DNA from: CAVQGZ01 sp964356295
GTDB lineage: Bacteria > Actinomycetota > Actinomycetes > Jiangellales > Jiangellaceae
DNA: 17,269 nucleotides
NCBI GenBank assembly: GCA_964356295.1
Contig: CAYHHE010000063.1
Coordinates: 1-17,269 of the forward strand
Reading direction: 5' to 3'
Of this stretch, positions 6,897 through 13,791 are shown piece by piece. The notes under the pieces were generated by a model. That model was not told the origin of the DNA and ran no database searches. It saw only the letters and a program-made list of their open reading frames with translations. The position numbers and the translations under genes are program-made. How positions within the stretch are numbered: position 1 is the stretch's first letter; the number at the start of each line of letters is the position of its first letter.

Positions 6897-7532
6897 TCAC
6901 GCGGGACGGCTCCACAGCCGGGGCCAGGTGATTCCCCAGTCCGCCAGCATGCGGCGCAGCAGCGGAAGCGACAGCCCGACCACCGTGTGCGGGTCGCCTT
7001 CGACCCGCTCGACGAAGGGCCCCCCGAGCCCGTCCACGGTGAAGCCGCCGGCCACCGCCAGCGGTTCTCCGGTGGCGGCGTAGGCCTCGATCTCGACGTC
7101 TGTCACCGCGGCGAAGGTCACGCGCGCGGACTCGGTCCCCGAGGCCGACCGGTCGCTGCCGAGGTCGATCAGGTGGTGCCCGGTGTGCAGCACCCCGGTG
7201 CGTCCCCGCATGGCCTGCCACCGTGCGATCGCCTCGGAGCGGTCGGTGGGCTTGCCGTAGGCGGCACCATCGAGCTCGAACACCGAGTCGCAGCCCAGCA
7301 CCAGCTCAGGCCCGACGTGCAGCCGGTCCTCACCGAGCCGACCGGCAACCGCCTGCGCCTTGCGGGTGGCGAGCGCGACCGCCGCCGCCGCGGGCGCTGC
7401 GGCCTCGACCCCGTCCTCGTCGACACCGCTGACCAGCACCTCGGGCTCGATCCCCGCGGCCCGCAGAGTGGCCAACCGGGCCGGCGAGGCCGAGGCGAGG
7501 ACGAGCCGGACGCGGGTCGCGGTTGGGTCCAC
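6897..7532 (-). CDS. maf: Maf-family nucleotide pyrophosphatase
   Basis: A 211-aa Maf/HAM1-like nucleoside triphosphate pyrophosphatase, a family that hydrolyses modified or canonical NTPs to NMP and PPi and is linked to septum control. The N-terminal LVLASASPARL loop, GCDSVFELDG with the catalytic acidic residue, and GKPTD are all present; TGHHLID follows. GCDSV instead of GADTV is normal in actinobacterial Maf proteins. The GTG at 7532 lies 3 nt after the flavin reductase stop, with no strong ribosome binding site, so translation is probably coupled. In mycobacteria maf also sits beside accE and accD5 (from memory). Confidence 0.92.
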   Translation of the reverse strand: MDPTATRVRLVLASASPARLATLRAAGIEPEVLVSGVDEDGVEAAAPAAAAVALATRKAQAVAGRLGEDRLHVGPELVLGCDSVFELDGAAYGKPTDRSEAIARWQAMRGRTGVLHTGHHLIDLGSDRSASGTESARVTFAAVTDVEIEAYAATGEPLAVAGGFTVDGLGGPFVERVEGDPHTVVGLSLPLLRRMLADWGITWPRLWSRPA

Positions 7533-7535
7533 CTG

Positions 7536-8156
7536 CTACCGGCGGAACGCCAGGTGGTACGGGAAGGGGTCGGTCTCGTCGATGGTGGCGACCCGTCCGG
7601 GGTGCACGTAGGCCATCAGTGGGGACTTGCGTAGCAGGTCGTGGTCGTCGACGTCGATGCGCCGCACCATGTGCGCGTTGGCGTGCGCGGCGACGATCCT
7701 GCCGACGATGAGCACGTTGTGGCCGAGGTCGTCGATGATCCTGTCGAGCCGGCACTCCAGGTGCAGCCGACATCCCTCGATGAGGAACCCGTCCACCTCG
7801 CTGGCGGGCACGAAGTGCAGCATGTCCAGGGTGGGCTTGGTCCCGTCGGCTGAACGAGGCGCGGCGGCCAGGCTGGTCTCCAGCAGCATCTCCGGGGACG
7901 GGTAGCCGACGGTGAACACGCCGGTGCGTTCGATGTTCTTGAAGGTGCCGTGGTTGGGGTGGCAGACGAAGCCGAACCAGTTCTCCCAGCTCACCGGCAT
8001 GGCCAGGTGCTTGGGTGCGACGTCGGGGGAGCCGTCCGGCTCGGTCGTGGCGACCAGCACGAGCGGCGCGACGATCGGGATCCGCTCCCAGATCGGCCGG
8101 TCCAGGCTGAGCTCGACGGAGCCCTTCTGAGCGCTCTGCGCCGGGTTGGCGACCAT
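7536..8156 (-). CDS. Flavin reductase-like FMN-binding protein
   Basis: A 206-aa protein of the flavin reductase-like/flavoredoxin type (split-barrel FMN-binding fold). Visible pieces are the first strands VLVATTEPDGSPDVAP and WFGFVCHPNHGTFKNIERTG (the FMN phosphate region), VGYPSPEM, an ECRLDRIIDDLGHNVLIVGRIV core, and the C-terminal PLMAYVHPGRVATIDE. The electron donor and substrate cannot be told; FMN reduction or binding is the safe call. A strong Shine-Dalgarno (GGGAGGGG, 8159-8166) precedes the ATG. The gene has its own possible promoter 48 nt upstream and is followed after 3 nt by maf. It interrupts the otherwise conserved accE-maf neighbourhood, so it may be a local insertion. Confidence 0.8.
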   Translation of the reverse strand: MVANPAQSAQKGSVELSLDRPIWERIPIVAPLVLVATTEPDGSPDVAPKHLAMPVSWENWFGFVCHPNHGTFKNIERTGVFTVGYPSPEMLLETSLAAAPRSADGTKPTLDMLHFVPASEVDGFLIEGCRLHLECRLDRIIDDLGHNVLIVGRIVAAHANAHMVRRIDVDDHDLLRKSPLMAYVHPGRVATIDETDPFPYHLAFRR

Positions 8157-8203
8157 GACCCCTCCCGTGACCGGGTGCGACCTACGTCACATCGGTGCGC
8201 TCG

Positions 8204-8209
8204 ACGCTA
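8204..8209 (-). promoter_or_regulatory. Possible -10 box TAGCGT for flavin reductase-maf
   Basis: TAGCGT on the minus strand lies in the 131-nt gap between accE and the flavin reductase gene (8157-8287). It would give a leader of about 40 nt ending in the strong ribosome binding site. No clear -35 is visible. The rest of this gap holds only weak GC-rich hairpins. Confidence 0.35.
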
Positions 8210-8287
8210 GCGCCGCGTCTGCGCAGCCCGCCGGGCCGAAAGTCCCCCTGCAGCGGGTCGGACGTGACCACGGGTGGACGCATCGCG

Positions 8288-8518
8288 TCAGGCGTAGGGC
8301 AGGCCACTGGCTTGCCAGGCCCCTGCTCCGCTGGGCACGACGCGGCGCAGCCCCCGCCAGTACGCCGACCACCCGCCGGACTCGCGGCTCGGCGGTGGCG
8401 GCCCAGGGGACTGCGTGCCCGCGAGCGCGCTCAGCACCGCGATCGCCGCGGCCAGCTCGGCCTCGGTCGGGTTCCCGCGCACCTGCCACACCTGCCCACC
8501 GGCCATCGGTTCGCTCAC
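8288..8518 (-). CDS. accE: Acyl-CoA carboxylase epsilon subunit
   Basis: A 76-aa small subunit that stimulates or stabilises the actinobacterial acyl-CoA carboxylase complex. The diagnostic N-terminal motif VWQVRGNPTEAELAAAIAVL (10-29) is present, followed by a Pro-rich linker and a C-terminal tail (SGGWSAYWRG ... GAGAWQASGLP) typical of the family. The GTG start at 8518 overlaps the accD5 stop in a GTGA, so the two are translationally coupled. This is the usual position of accE, directly after accD5. Confidence 0.9.
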   Translation of the reverse strand: MSEPMAGGQVWQVRGNPTEAELAAAIAVLSALAGTQSPGPPPPSRESGGWSAYWRGLRRVVPSGAGAWQASGLPYA

Positions 8519-10119
8519 AGCGGGATGTTCCCGTGCTTCTTCGGGGGCAGCGTCTGCCGCTTGGTCCGCAGCGCCCGCAGGGCCTGCGTGACGGCCACCC
8601 TGGTGCGCGACGGGGCGATGACCGCGTCGACGTAGCCCCGGTCCGCCGCCGTGTACGGGTTGGCCAGGGTCTCCTCGTATTGCTGCTGGAACTGCGCGCG
8701 CAGCGCATCCGGGTCCTGCGCGCCGGACAGCTCGCGCCGGTAGAGGATGTTGACCGCACCCTGGGCCCCCATCACCGCCACCTGGCCGGTCGGCCAGGAC
8801 AGGTTGACGTCGGCCCCGAGGTGCTTGCTGCCCATGACGACGTACGCACCGCCGTAGGCCTTGCGGGTGATGATCGTGACCTTCGGCACCGTCGCTTCCG
8901 CGTAGGCGTAGATGAGCTTCGCCCCGCGGCGGATGATGCCCTCGTGCTCCTGGCCGGTGCCGGGCAGGAACCCCGGGACGTCGACGAAGGTCAGCACCGG
9001 GACGTTGAACGCGTCACAGGTGCGCACGAACCGCGCCGCCTTCTCCGAGGCCCCGATGTCCAGCGTGCCGGCGAACTGCATGGGCTGGTTGGCGACGACG
9101 CCGACCGAGTGCCCCTCGACCCGTCCGAAGCCGACGAGCATGTTCGGCGCATACAGGGGCTGGACCTCGAGGAACTCCCCGTCGTCGACCACCGCTGCGA
9201 TCACGGAGTGCATGTCGTAGGGCTGGTTGGCCGAGTCCGGGATCAGGGTGTCCAGCGCGAGGTCGGTGTCGGTGGCCTCCAGGGACGGCGGCTCCACCGG
9301 CTCGACCACGGGCGCCTCGGAGAGGTTGTTCGAGGGCAGGTGGGACAGCAGGTCCTTGACGTAGTCCAGCGCGTCCTTCTCGTCCGACCCGAGGTAGTGG
9401 GCGTTTCCGCTGACCGCGTTGTGGGTGCGCGCCCCGCCCAGCTCCTCGAAGCCGATGTCCTCACCGGTGACGGTCTTGATGACCTCCGGCCCGGTGATGA
9501 ACATGTGCGAGGTCTGGTCGACCATGACGGTGAAGTCGGTGATCGCCGGGGAGTACACCGCACCACCGGCACACGGGCCCATGATGAGCGAGATCTGCGG
9601 GACCACCCCTGAGGCCATCACGTTGCGGTAGAAGATCTCTCCGTAGAGCCCGAGGGAGACCACGCCCTCCTGGATGCGGGCACCCCCGGAGTCGTTGATG
9701 CCGACGACCGGGCAGCCGATCTTCAGCGCGGTGTCCATCACCTTGACGATCTTCTCCCCGAAGACCTCACCCAGGCTGCCGCCGAAGACCGTGAAGTCCT
9801 GCGCGAACACGGCCACCTGCCGGCCATCGATGGTCCCCAGCCCGGTGATCACCCCGTCGCCGTAGGGGCGGGTCTCGTCCAGGCCGAACGCGGTCGAGCG
9901 GTGCCGGGCGAGCTCGTCGAACTCGACGAAGGAGCCCTCGTCCAGCAGGGCGTGGATGCGTTCCCGGGCGGTCATCTTGCCCTTGGCGCGCTGCTTCTCC
10001 ACCGCCTTGGCCGACCCGGCGTGGATCGCCCCGTCGGTTCGGGCAGTGAGGTCGGCGAGCTTTGCCGCGGTCGTGGTCAAGTCGCGAACGGGCGCGTCTT
10101 GCTCAGGGTCGAGTGCCAT
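8515..10119 (-). CDS. accD5: Acyl-CoA carboxylase beta subunit AccD5/PccB type
   Basis: A 534-aa carboxyltransferase that accepts CO2 from AccA3-biotin to form methylmalonyl-CoA and/or malonyl-CoA. Visible features are INDSGGARIQEGV (141-153), the first oxyanion loop GPCAGGAVYS (181-190), VDVPGFLPG (379-387), the second loop KAYGGAYVVMGSKHLG (420-435), and the hallmark C-terminus LPPKKHGNIPL. V427 occupies the position of the specificity residue (D422 in Streptomyces PccB, I in AccB), so acceptance of acetyl- as well as propionyl-CoA is possible. The ATG at 10119 has a good ribosome binding site (GGAGG, 10127-10131, 7 nt spacing), unlike its leaderless neighbours. It is divergent from birA, whose product activates the complex. 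Confidence 0.95.
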   Translation of the reverse strand: MALDPEQDAPVRDLTTTAAKLADLTARTDGAIHAGSAKAVEKQRAKGKMTARERIHALLDEGSFVEFDELARHRSTAFGLDETRPYGDGVITGLGTIDGRQVAVFAQDFTVFGGSLGEVFGEKIVKVMDTALKIGCPVVGINDSGGARIQEGVVSLGLYGEIFYRNVMASGVVPQISLIMGPCAGGAVYSPAITDFTVMVDQTSHMFITGPEVIKTVTGEDIGFEELGGARTHNAVSGNAHYLGSDEKDALDYVKDLLSHLPSNNLSEAPVVEPVEPPSLEATDTDLALDTLIPDSANQPYDMHSVIAAVVDDGEFLEVQPLYAPNMLVGFGRVEGHSVGVVANQPMQFAGTLDIGASEKAARFVRTCDAFNVPVLTFVDVPGFLPGTGQEHEGIIRRGAKLIYAYAEATVPKVTIITRKAYGGAYVVMGSKHLGADVNLSWPTGQVAVMGAQGAVNILYRRELSGAQDPDALRAQFQQQYEETLANPYTAADRGYVDAVIAPSRTRVAVTQALRALRTKRQTLPPKKHGNIPL

Positions 10120-10162
10120 CTGAGGTCCTCCAGCACCAGCGAGTCCGAATGAACCAGGCACC

Positions 10163-10168
10163 ACCCTA
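10163..10168 (-). promoter_or_regulatory. -10 box TAGGGT of accD5 operon
   Basis: TAGGGT on the minus strand gives a predicted leader of about 37 nt that carries the GGAGG ribosome binding site of accD5. It is placed between the divergent accD5 and birA genes; no clear -35 is visible. Confidence 0.45.
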
Positions 10169-10218
10169 GTGATGCCCCACTCCGGCCGGACCGGCCAGTC
10201 CTGCTTCCGGCGGCCCTC

Positions 10219-10224
10219 TAGCCT
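10219..10224 (+). promoter_or_regulatory. -10 box TAGCCT, leaderless birA
   Basis: TAGCCT is followed by 7 nt and the GTG at 10232. This spacing picks the GTG over upstream in-frame codons such as the ATG at 10172. Confidence 0.55.
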
Positions 10225-10231
10225 GCAGGAC

Positions 10232-10993
10232 GTGACGCCGACCCGCTTCCTGGCGCTGACCTGGGTGGACCAGATCGCCTCGACGCAGGACGAGATGGCC
10301 CGTCGGGCCCGCTCAGGCGCCGTTGCGCAGGCGTTGGCCACGACCTCGCAGACCTCGGGTCGCGGCCGGCGGGGACGAGCGTGGACGTGCCCTCCCGGTG
10401 CCGGGCTGGCGATGTCGGTGCTGCTGCGGCCTGCCCGCTACGACGGGTGGACGTGGCTGCCGCTGCTGGCCGGGGTGGCGGTCGTGCAGGCGGTGGAGGG
10501 CCTCGGTGCGGCCGGGCCGGCGCTGAAGTGGCCCAACGACGTTCTCGCGCAGGACGCCAAGCTGGCCGGCCTGCTCGCCGAGCGCGTCGAGCCGGCCGGG
10601 GGCTCGGCCGGGCCGGCGTTCGTCCTCGGTGTGGGGCTCAACCTGCGCGAGGACGACCTCCCGGCCGGGGCCGTTGCGCTCGACCAGCTCGGGGTCGGCT
10701 CGTCAGCGGCCACGGTGGCCAGGGCGGTGCTCGACGCGCTCGAGGAGTGGCTGCCGGTCTGGGAGGCCGGCGACGATCGACTGGCCCAGGCCTACCGCCG
10801 GGCCTGCGCCACCCTCGGGCAGTGGGTGCGACTAGCCCTCCCGGACGGGTCGCAGGTCATCGGGCGAGCGGCGGCGATCGACGAGGACGGGCGGCTGCTG
10901 GTCCAGCTCGACACTGGCCCGCCCCAGGCGTTCGCGGCCGGCGATGTCGTGCACCTGCGCCGCGAGCCCACGCCACGCACTCCACCCGGATGA
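10232..10993 (+). CDS. birA: Biotin-[acetyl-CoA-carboxylase] ligase (BirA)
   Basis: A 253-aa biotin protein ligase that makes biotinyl-AMP and transfers biotin to the carrier lysine of AccA3 (K555 in EAMKM). The biotin-binding loop is GRGRRGRAW (43-51); KWPNDV (99-104), KLAGLL (110-115) and GVGLNL (133-138) are the other core motifs, followed by a C-terminal SH3-like domain (about 205-250). There is no N-terminal helix-turn-helix, so it is a group I ligase that does not itself act as a repressor. It is divergent from accD5, a conserved pairing. The GTG start is set by the leaderless promoter spacing. Confidence 0.93.
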   Translation: MTPTRFLALTWVDQIASTQDEMARRARSGAVAQALATTSQTSGRGRRGRAWTCPPGAGLAMSVLLRPARYDGWTWLPLLAGVAVVQAVEGLGAAGPALKWPNDVLAQDAKLAGLLAERVEPAGGSAGPAFVLGVGLNLREDDLPAGAVALDQLGVGSSAATVARAVLDALEEWLPVWEAGDDRLAQAYRRACATLGQWVRLALPDGSQVIGRAAAIDEDGRLLVQLDTGPPQAFAAGDVVHLRREPTPRTPPG

Positions 10994-11016
10994 CCCTCGG
11001 GTGCGTCCGGTCGTGT

Positions 11017-11022
11017 CACTAT
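11017..11022 (+). promoter_or_regulatory. Possible weak -10 box CACTAT for PH-domain gene
   Basis: CACTAT is followed by 7 nt and the ATG at 11030. It keeps the key A at position 2 and T at position 6 but lacks the first T. The 36-nt gap after birA also allows read-through from birA. Confidence 0.3.
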
Positions 11023-11029
11023 TCGCGGC

Positions 11030-11527
11030 ATGGGATACCCCGAGGACGCGCTCGGCAGCGGCGAGGCCGTGCTCATCCACACCCGGACCCACTGGAAGGC
11101 GCTCATCGGTTCGATCGCCTGGTTCGTGCTGACCGTCGTCGGCGTCGTGCTGTTGCTGGTCCTGCTGCCCAGTGGCAACGTCGAGAACGTCATCCGCTGG
11201 GTCGGGATCGCCGCCATCGTCGTGATGGGCCTGTGGTTCGCGCTGATGCCCCTCATCCGGTGGCTGAGTTCCAGCTACACCATCACCGACCAGCGCATCA
11301 TGAAGCGCAACGGGATCATCAGGCAGACCGGTAGCAACATCCCGCTCAAGCGGGTCAGCGGCGTGTCCTTCCAGAAGGGCGTCCTGGACCGGGTGTTCGG
11401 CTGCGGCACCCTGCTGATCGAGTCCTCGGCTGAGACGGCCAACGTCGTGTTCAACGACGTGCCCGACGTGGAGAACGTCCAGCGGGTGCTCACCGACCTC
11501 ATCACCGACCGTCCGGACGGCGCCTGA
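11030..11527 (+). CDS. PH domain-containing membrane protein
   Basis: A 165-aa membrane protein. Two transmembrane helices lie near the N-terminus (about 24-50, AWFVLTVVGVVLLLVLL; and about 57-80, WVGIAAIVVMGLWFALMPLI). A bacterial PH-like (YdbS/YdbT, formerly DUF304) domain follows: SSYTITDQRIMKRNGIIRQT, IPLKRVSGVSFQKGVLDRVFG and CGTLLIESS. The domain should face the cytoplasm. The molecular function is unknown. It follows birA after 36 nt, as does its counterpart in mycobacteria (from memory), and converges on gtrA. Confidence 0.87.
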   Translation: MGYPEDALGSGEAVLIHTRTHWKALIGSIAWFVLTVVGVVLLLVLLPSGNVENVIRWVGIAAIVVMGLWFALMPLIRWLSSSYTITDQRIMKRNGIIRQTGSNIPLKRVSGVSFQKGVLDRVFGCGTLLIESSAETANVVFNDVPDVENVQRVLTDLITDRPDGA

Positions 11528-11540
11528 GGGCACCGGGGTC

Positions 11541-11557
11541 GCCGCGGATCGCGCGGC
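11541..11557. terminator. Convergent hairpin terminator candidate
   Basis: GCCGCG (11541-11546) pairs with CGCGGC (11552-11557) around a 5-nt loop, in the 30-nt gap between the convergent stops of the PH-domain gene and gtrA. It has no T tract; its position suggests bidirectional termination. Confidence 0.45.
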
Positions 11558-12037
11558 TCACACCGGCACGGGCCGGCGCTCGTGCTCGGGGAACACCCAC
11601 CGCCGGTAGGACCAGAACCGGAAGGCGGTTCCCAGCGCCAGACCGACGACGTTGGCGGAGATGTTGTCCGCCAACGGGCTGGTCAGCCCGAGCACGTAGT
11701 GGCTGATGGCCAGCGTGCCGACCGCGATGGCCATCGCGATGCCGTTGAGCACGAAGAACAGCACGTACTCGCGCAGGTAGCCGCGACGTTGCCGGTCACG
11801 CCAGGTCCAGGTGCGGTTGCCGGCGTAGGTCACCATGGTGGCCAGCACGACCGAGATGACCTTGGCGGTCAGGGGCTTGTCGTAGAGCAGGCCCTGGGCG
11901 TCCCCGAGCCCCCAGCCGTAGCGCAGCAGGTTGAACATCCCGACGTCGATGACGAAGCCGAGCCCACCGATGGTGAGGAACTTGCCGACCTCGGCGGCGG
12001 CCACCAGCCGCGACCCGGTCGCGTCCGGTACCCGCAT
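11558..12037 (-). CDS. GtrA-like membrane protein
   Basis: A 159-aa integral membrane protein with the four-helix pattern of the GtrA family: helix 1 KFLTIGGLGFVIDVGMFNLL, helix 2 about 57-73, helix 3 LFFVLNGIAMAIAVGTLAI, helix 4 ISANVVGLALGTAFRFWSY. The family signatures are the GNRTWTWR loop (73-80) and the RFWSYRRWVF end. GtrA proteins help move or flip undecaprenyl-phosphate-linked sugars in cell-surface polysaccharide synthesis. A TAGACT box 7 nt before the ATG indicates a leaderless start. It shares a 48-nt divergent region with purK. Confidence 0.87.
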   Translation of the reverse strand: MRVPDATGSRLVAAAEVGKFLTIGGLGFVIDVGMFNLLRYGWGLGDAQGLLYDKPLTAKVISVVLATMVTYAGNRTWTWRDRQRRGYLREYVLFFVLNGIAMAIAVGTLAISHYVLGLTSPLADNISANVVGLALGTAFRFWSYRRWVFPEHERRPVPV

Positions 12038-12044
12038 CGGCGCA

Positions 12045-12050
12045 AGTCTA
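12045..12050 (-). promoter_or_regulatory. -10 box TAGACT, leaderless gtrA-like gene
   Basis: TAGACT on the minus strand is followed by 7 nt and the ATG at 12037. It is only 9 nt from the oppositely oriented purK -10 box. Confidence 0.55.
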
Positions 12051-12059
12051 GGGCCGTTC

Positions 12060-12065
12060 TAGATT
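12060..12065 (+). promoter_or_regulatory. -10 box TAGATT of purKE
   Basis: TAGATT is followed by 6 nt and an ATG at 12072, which opens a 10-codon ORF rather than purK. The predicted transcript starts at or next to that ATG, 14 nt before the purK GTG. Confidence 0.5.
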
Positions 12066-12071
12066 GAAGAC

Positions 12072-12104
12072 ATGCAGCGGACGTCGTGGCGCGCATGGAC
12101 CTGA
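12072..12104 (+). CDS. Putative leaderless 10-codon upstream ORF
   Basis: The ATG at 12072 sits exactly where the purK transcript should begin and encodes MQRTSWRAWT before a TGA at 12102-12104. The frame differs from purK, whose start codon (GTG 12086 or ATG 12095) lies inside it. A leaderless mini-ORF could feed ribosomes to purK by termination-reinitiation or set its expression level. It may also be chance, since any ATG near a transcription start would do this. The peptide has two Trp residues and no recognisable function. Confidence 0.3.
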   Translation: MQRTSWRAWT

Positions 12105-13243
12105 GCCGACGCCCCGTCCTCGGCGTGGTCGGCGCCGGCCAGCTCGCCCGGATGATGCAGCAGGCCGCCATCGGCCTGGACGTCGACCTTCGGCTGCTGG
12201 CGGCGTCCGGCTCGGACTCTGCGGCGCTGGTCGTCCCGGCCACGACGGTCGGTGACGAGCGCGGCCTTCCCGACCTGCAGCGGCTCGCGGCGCAGGTGGA
12301 CGTGCTCACCTTCGACCACGAGCACGTCCCCACCGATCATCTGCACGCGCTGCAGCGCACCGGGGTCGTCGTGCGACCCGGACCGCACGCGCTGCCGTTC
12401 GCGACGGACAAGGCCGTCATGCGCCGCGGGCTGCGCCGCCTGGGGCTGCCCGTGCCGTCGTTCCGGGTGATCGAGGACGAGTCCGAGCTACCACAGGCGG
12501 TGGGCGAGGTCGGCGGCTGGCCGGTCGTGCTCAAGCTGGCCCGTGGCGGCTACGACGGCCGGGGCGTGTGGGTCGCCGACGGCCCGTCCGGCACCCGGGA
12601 GGCGCTGCTGGCCCGCACCCCTGTCGTCGTGGAGGAGCGCGTCCCGTTCGTGCGGGAGCTCGCCGCAGTGGTCGCCCGCTCACCCGCGGGGCAGGCGGTG
12701 GCCTACCCGGTGGTCGAGTCGGTCCAGCGAGGCGGCATCTGCGTCGAGGTGCTCGCCCCGGCGCCGGGGCTCACCGACCACACCGCGGTCGCTGCCCAGC
12801 GCCTCGCGCTGGAGGTGGCCGACGCCCTCGACGTGGTCGGGGTGCTGGCCGTGGAGCTGTTCGAGCTGCCCAACGGAGAGGTTCTGGTGAACGAGCTGGC
12901 GATGCGCCCGCACAACACCGCGCACTGGACCATCGACGGGGCGGTCACCTCCCAGTTCGAGAACCACCTGCGGGGGGTGCTCGACCTGCCGCTCGGGTCG
13001 CCTCGGGCGCTCGCCCCGGCGGCGGTGATGGTCAACATCCTCGCCGGACAGGCCACGCAGGTGCACCGGACGCTGCCTCACGTCATGGCCCACGACGCTG
13101 CGGCCCGGATCCACCTGTACGGCAAGCAGCCGCGGCCCGGACGCAAGATCGGCCATGTCACCGTCCTGGGCCACGACGTCGAGGAGCTACGGAACCGTGC
13201 CCGGCACGTGGCCGACCTCGTCAGTGGCGTGGTGCCGGCGTGA
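12086..13243 (+). CDS. purK: N5-carboxyaminoimidazole ribonucleotide synthase
   Basis: A 385-aa ATP-grasp enzyme that converts AIR, ATP and bicarbonate to N5-CAIR in purine synthesis. It has the N-terminal VLGVVGAGQLARMM loop, TFDHEHVP, the ATP-grasp segment VLKLARGGYDGRGVWV, and the C-terminal VNELAMRPHNTAHWTID block with metal and nucleotide ligands. The start is unsettled: GTG 12086 (used here) or ATG 12095, three codons later. Neither has a good ribosome binding site, and a mini-ORF at 12072-12104 overlaps both. It is coupled to purE by a GTGA overlap. Confidence 0.94.
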   Translation: MARMDLSRRPVLGVVGAGQLARMMQQAAIGLDVDLRLLAASGSDSAALVVPATTVGDERGLPDLQRLAAQVDVLTFDHEHVPTDHLHALQRTGVVVRPGPHALPFATDKAVMRRGLRRLGLPVPSFRVIEDESELPQAVGEVGGWPVVLKLARGGYDGRGVWVADGPSGTREALLARTPVVVEERVPFVRELAAVVARSPAGQAVAYPVVESVQRGGICVEVLAPAPGLTDHTAVAAQRLALEVADALDVVGVLAVELFELPNGEVLVNELAMRPHNTAHWTIDGAVTSQFENHLRGVLDLPLGSPRALAPAAVMVNILAGQATQVHRTLPHVMAHDAAARIHLYGKQPRPGRKIGHVTVLGHDVEELRNRARHVADLVSGVVPA

Positions 13244-13791
13244 GCGCGACGGCTCCGGCTCTGGTGGGCGTGGTGATGGGCTCGGACAGCGACTGGCCGA
13301 CGATGAGCGCCGCAGCGCAGGTGCTCACCGAGTTCGACGTGGCCCACGAGGTGGACGTCGTGTCGGCTCACCGGATGCCGCTGGCCATGCTCGGCTACGG
13401 CCAGACCGCCGCCGATCGCGGCCTGCGGGTGCTCATCGCCGGGGCCGGCGGGGCGGCCCACCTGCCCGGGATGCTCGCCGCGGTCACACCCCTGCCGGTC
13501 ATCGGCGTCCCCGTCCCGCTGCAGGTGCTGGACGGGCTGGACTCGCTGCTGTCGATCGTGCAGATGCCGGCCGGAGTGCCCGTGGCCACCGTGGCGATCG
13601 GCAACGCCCGCAACGCCGGCCTGCTGGCCGTACGGATCCTCGCCAGCGGGGAGGGGGAGTTCGCGCAGCGGCTGCGCGCCGACATGGTGCGGTTCCAGCA
13701 CGGGCTCGAACAGGCGGCCCGGGCAAAGGGGGAGGCGCTCAGGCAGCAGGTCCCAGGCGCGGCCACTCGATCGCCGGGCAGCGGTCCATGA
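13240..13791 (+). CDS. purE: N5-carboxyaminoimidazole ribonucleotide mutase
   Basis: A 183-aa mutase that turns N5-CAIR, the product of PurK, into CAIR. Signature segments are VGVVMGSDSDWPTM, the VSAHRMP catalytic loop with its histidine, IAGAGGAAHLPGM, and PLPVIGVPVP, all present near the expected positions. It is slightly longer than usual (commonly about 160-175 aa) because of a C-terminal tail. The GTG at 13240 overlaps the purK stop as GTGA. Its last 53 nt overlap the end of the convergent CoA-binding gene on the other strand, so the tail is shaped by two reading frames. Confidence 0.95.
   Translation: MSATAPALVGVVMGSDSDWPTMSAAAQVLTEFDVAHEVDVVSAHRMPLAMLGYGQTAADRGLRVLIAGAGGAAHLPGMLAAVTPLPVIGVPVPLQVLDGLDSLLSIVQMPAGVPVATVAIGNARNAGLLAVRILASGEGEFAQRLRADMVRFQHGLEQAARAKGEALRQQVPGAATRSPGSGP

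Noticed and set aside
8226..8250. Short GC-rich stem (GCCCGCCGGGC) after accE as a terminator
   Set aside because: The stem is only 4-5 bp with a minimal loop and no T tract; such stems are expected by chance at this GC content.
8146..9612. 488-codon plus-strand open frame over accE and accD5
   Set aside because: Antisense shadow of a clear carboxyltransferase; composition is Arg/Gly/Val-rich with no domain.
12568..13239. Extension of the purE frame upstream through purK
   Set aside because: Out-of-frame shadow of purK; PurE homology begins at the GTG at 13240.
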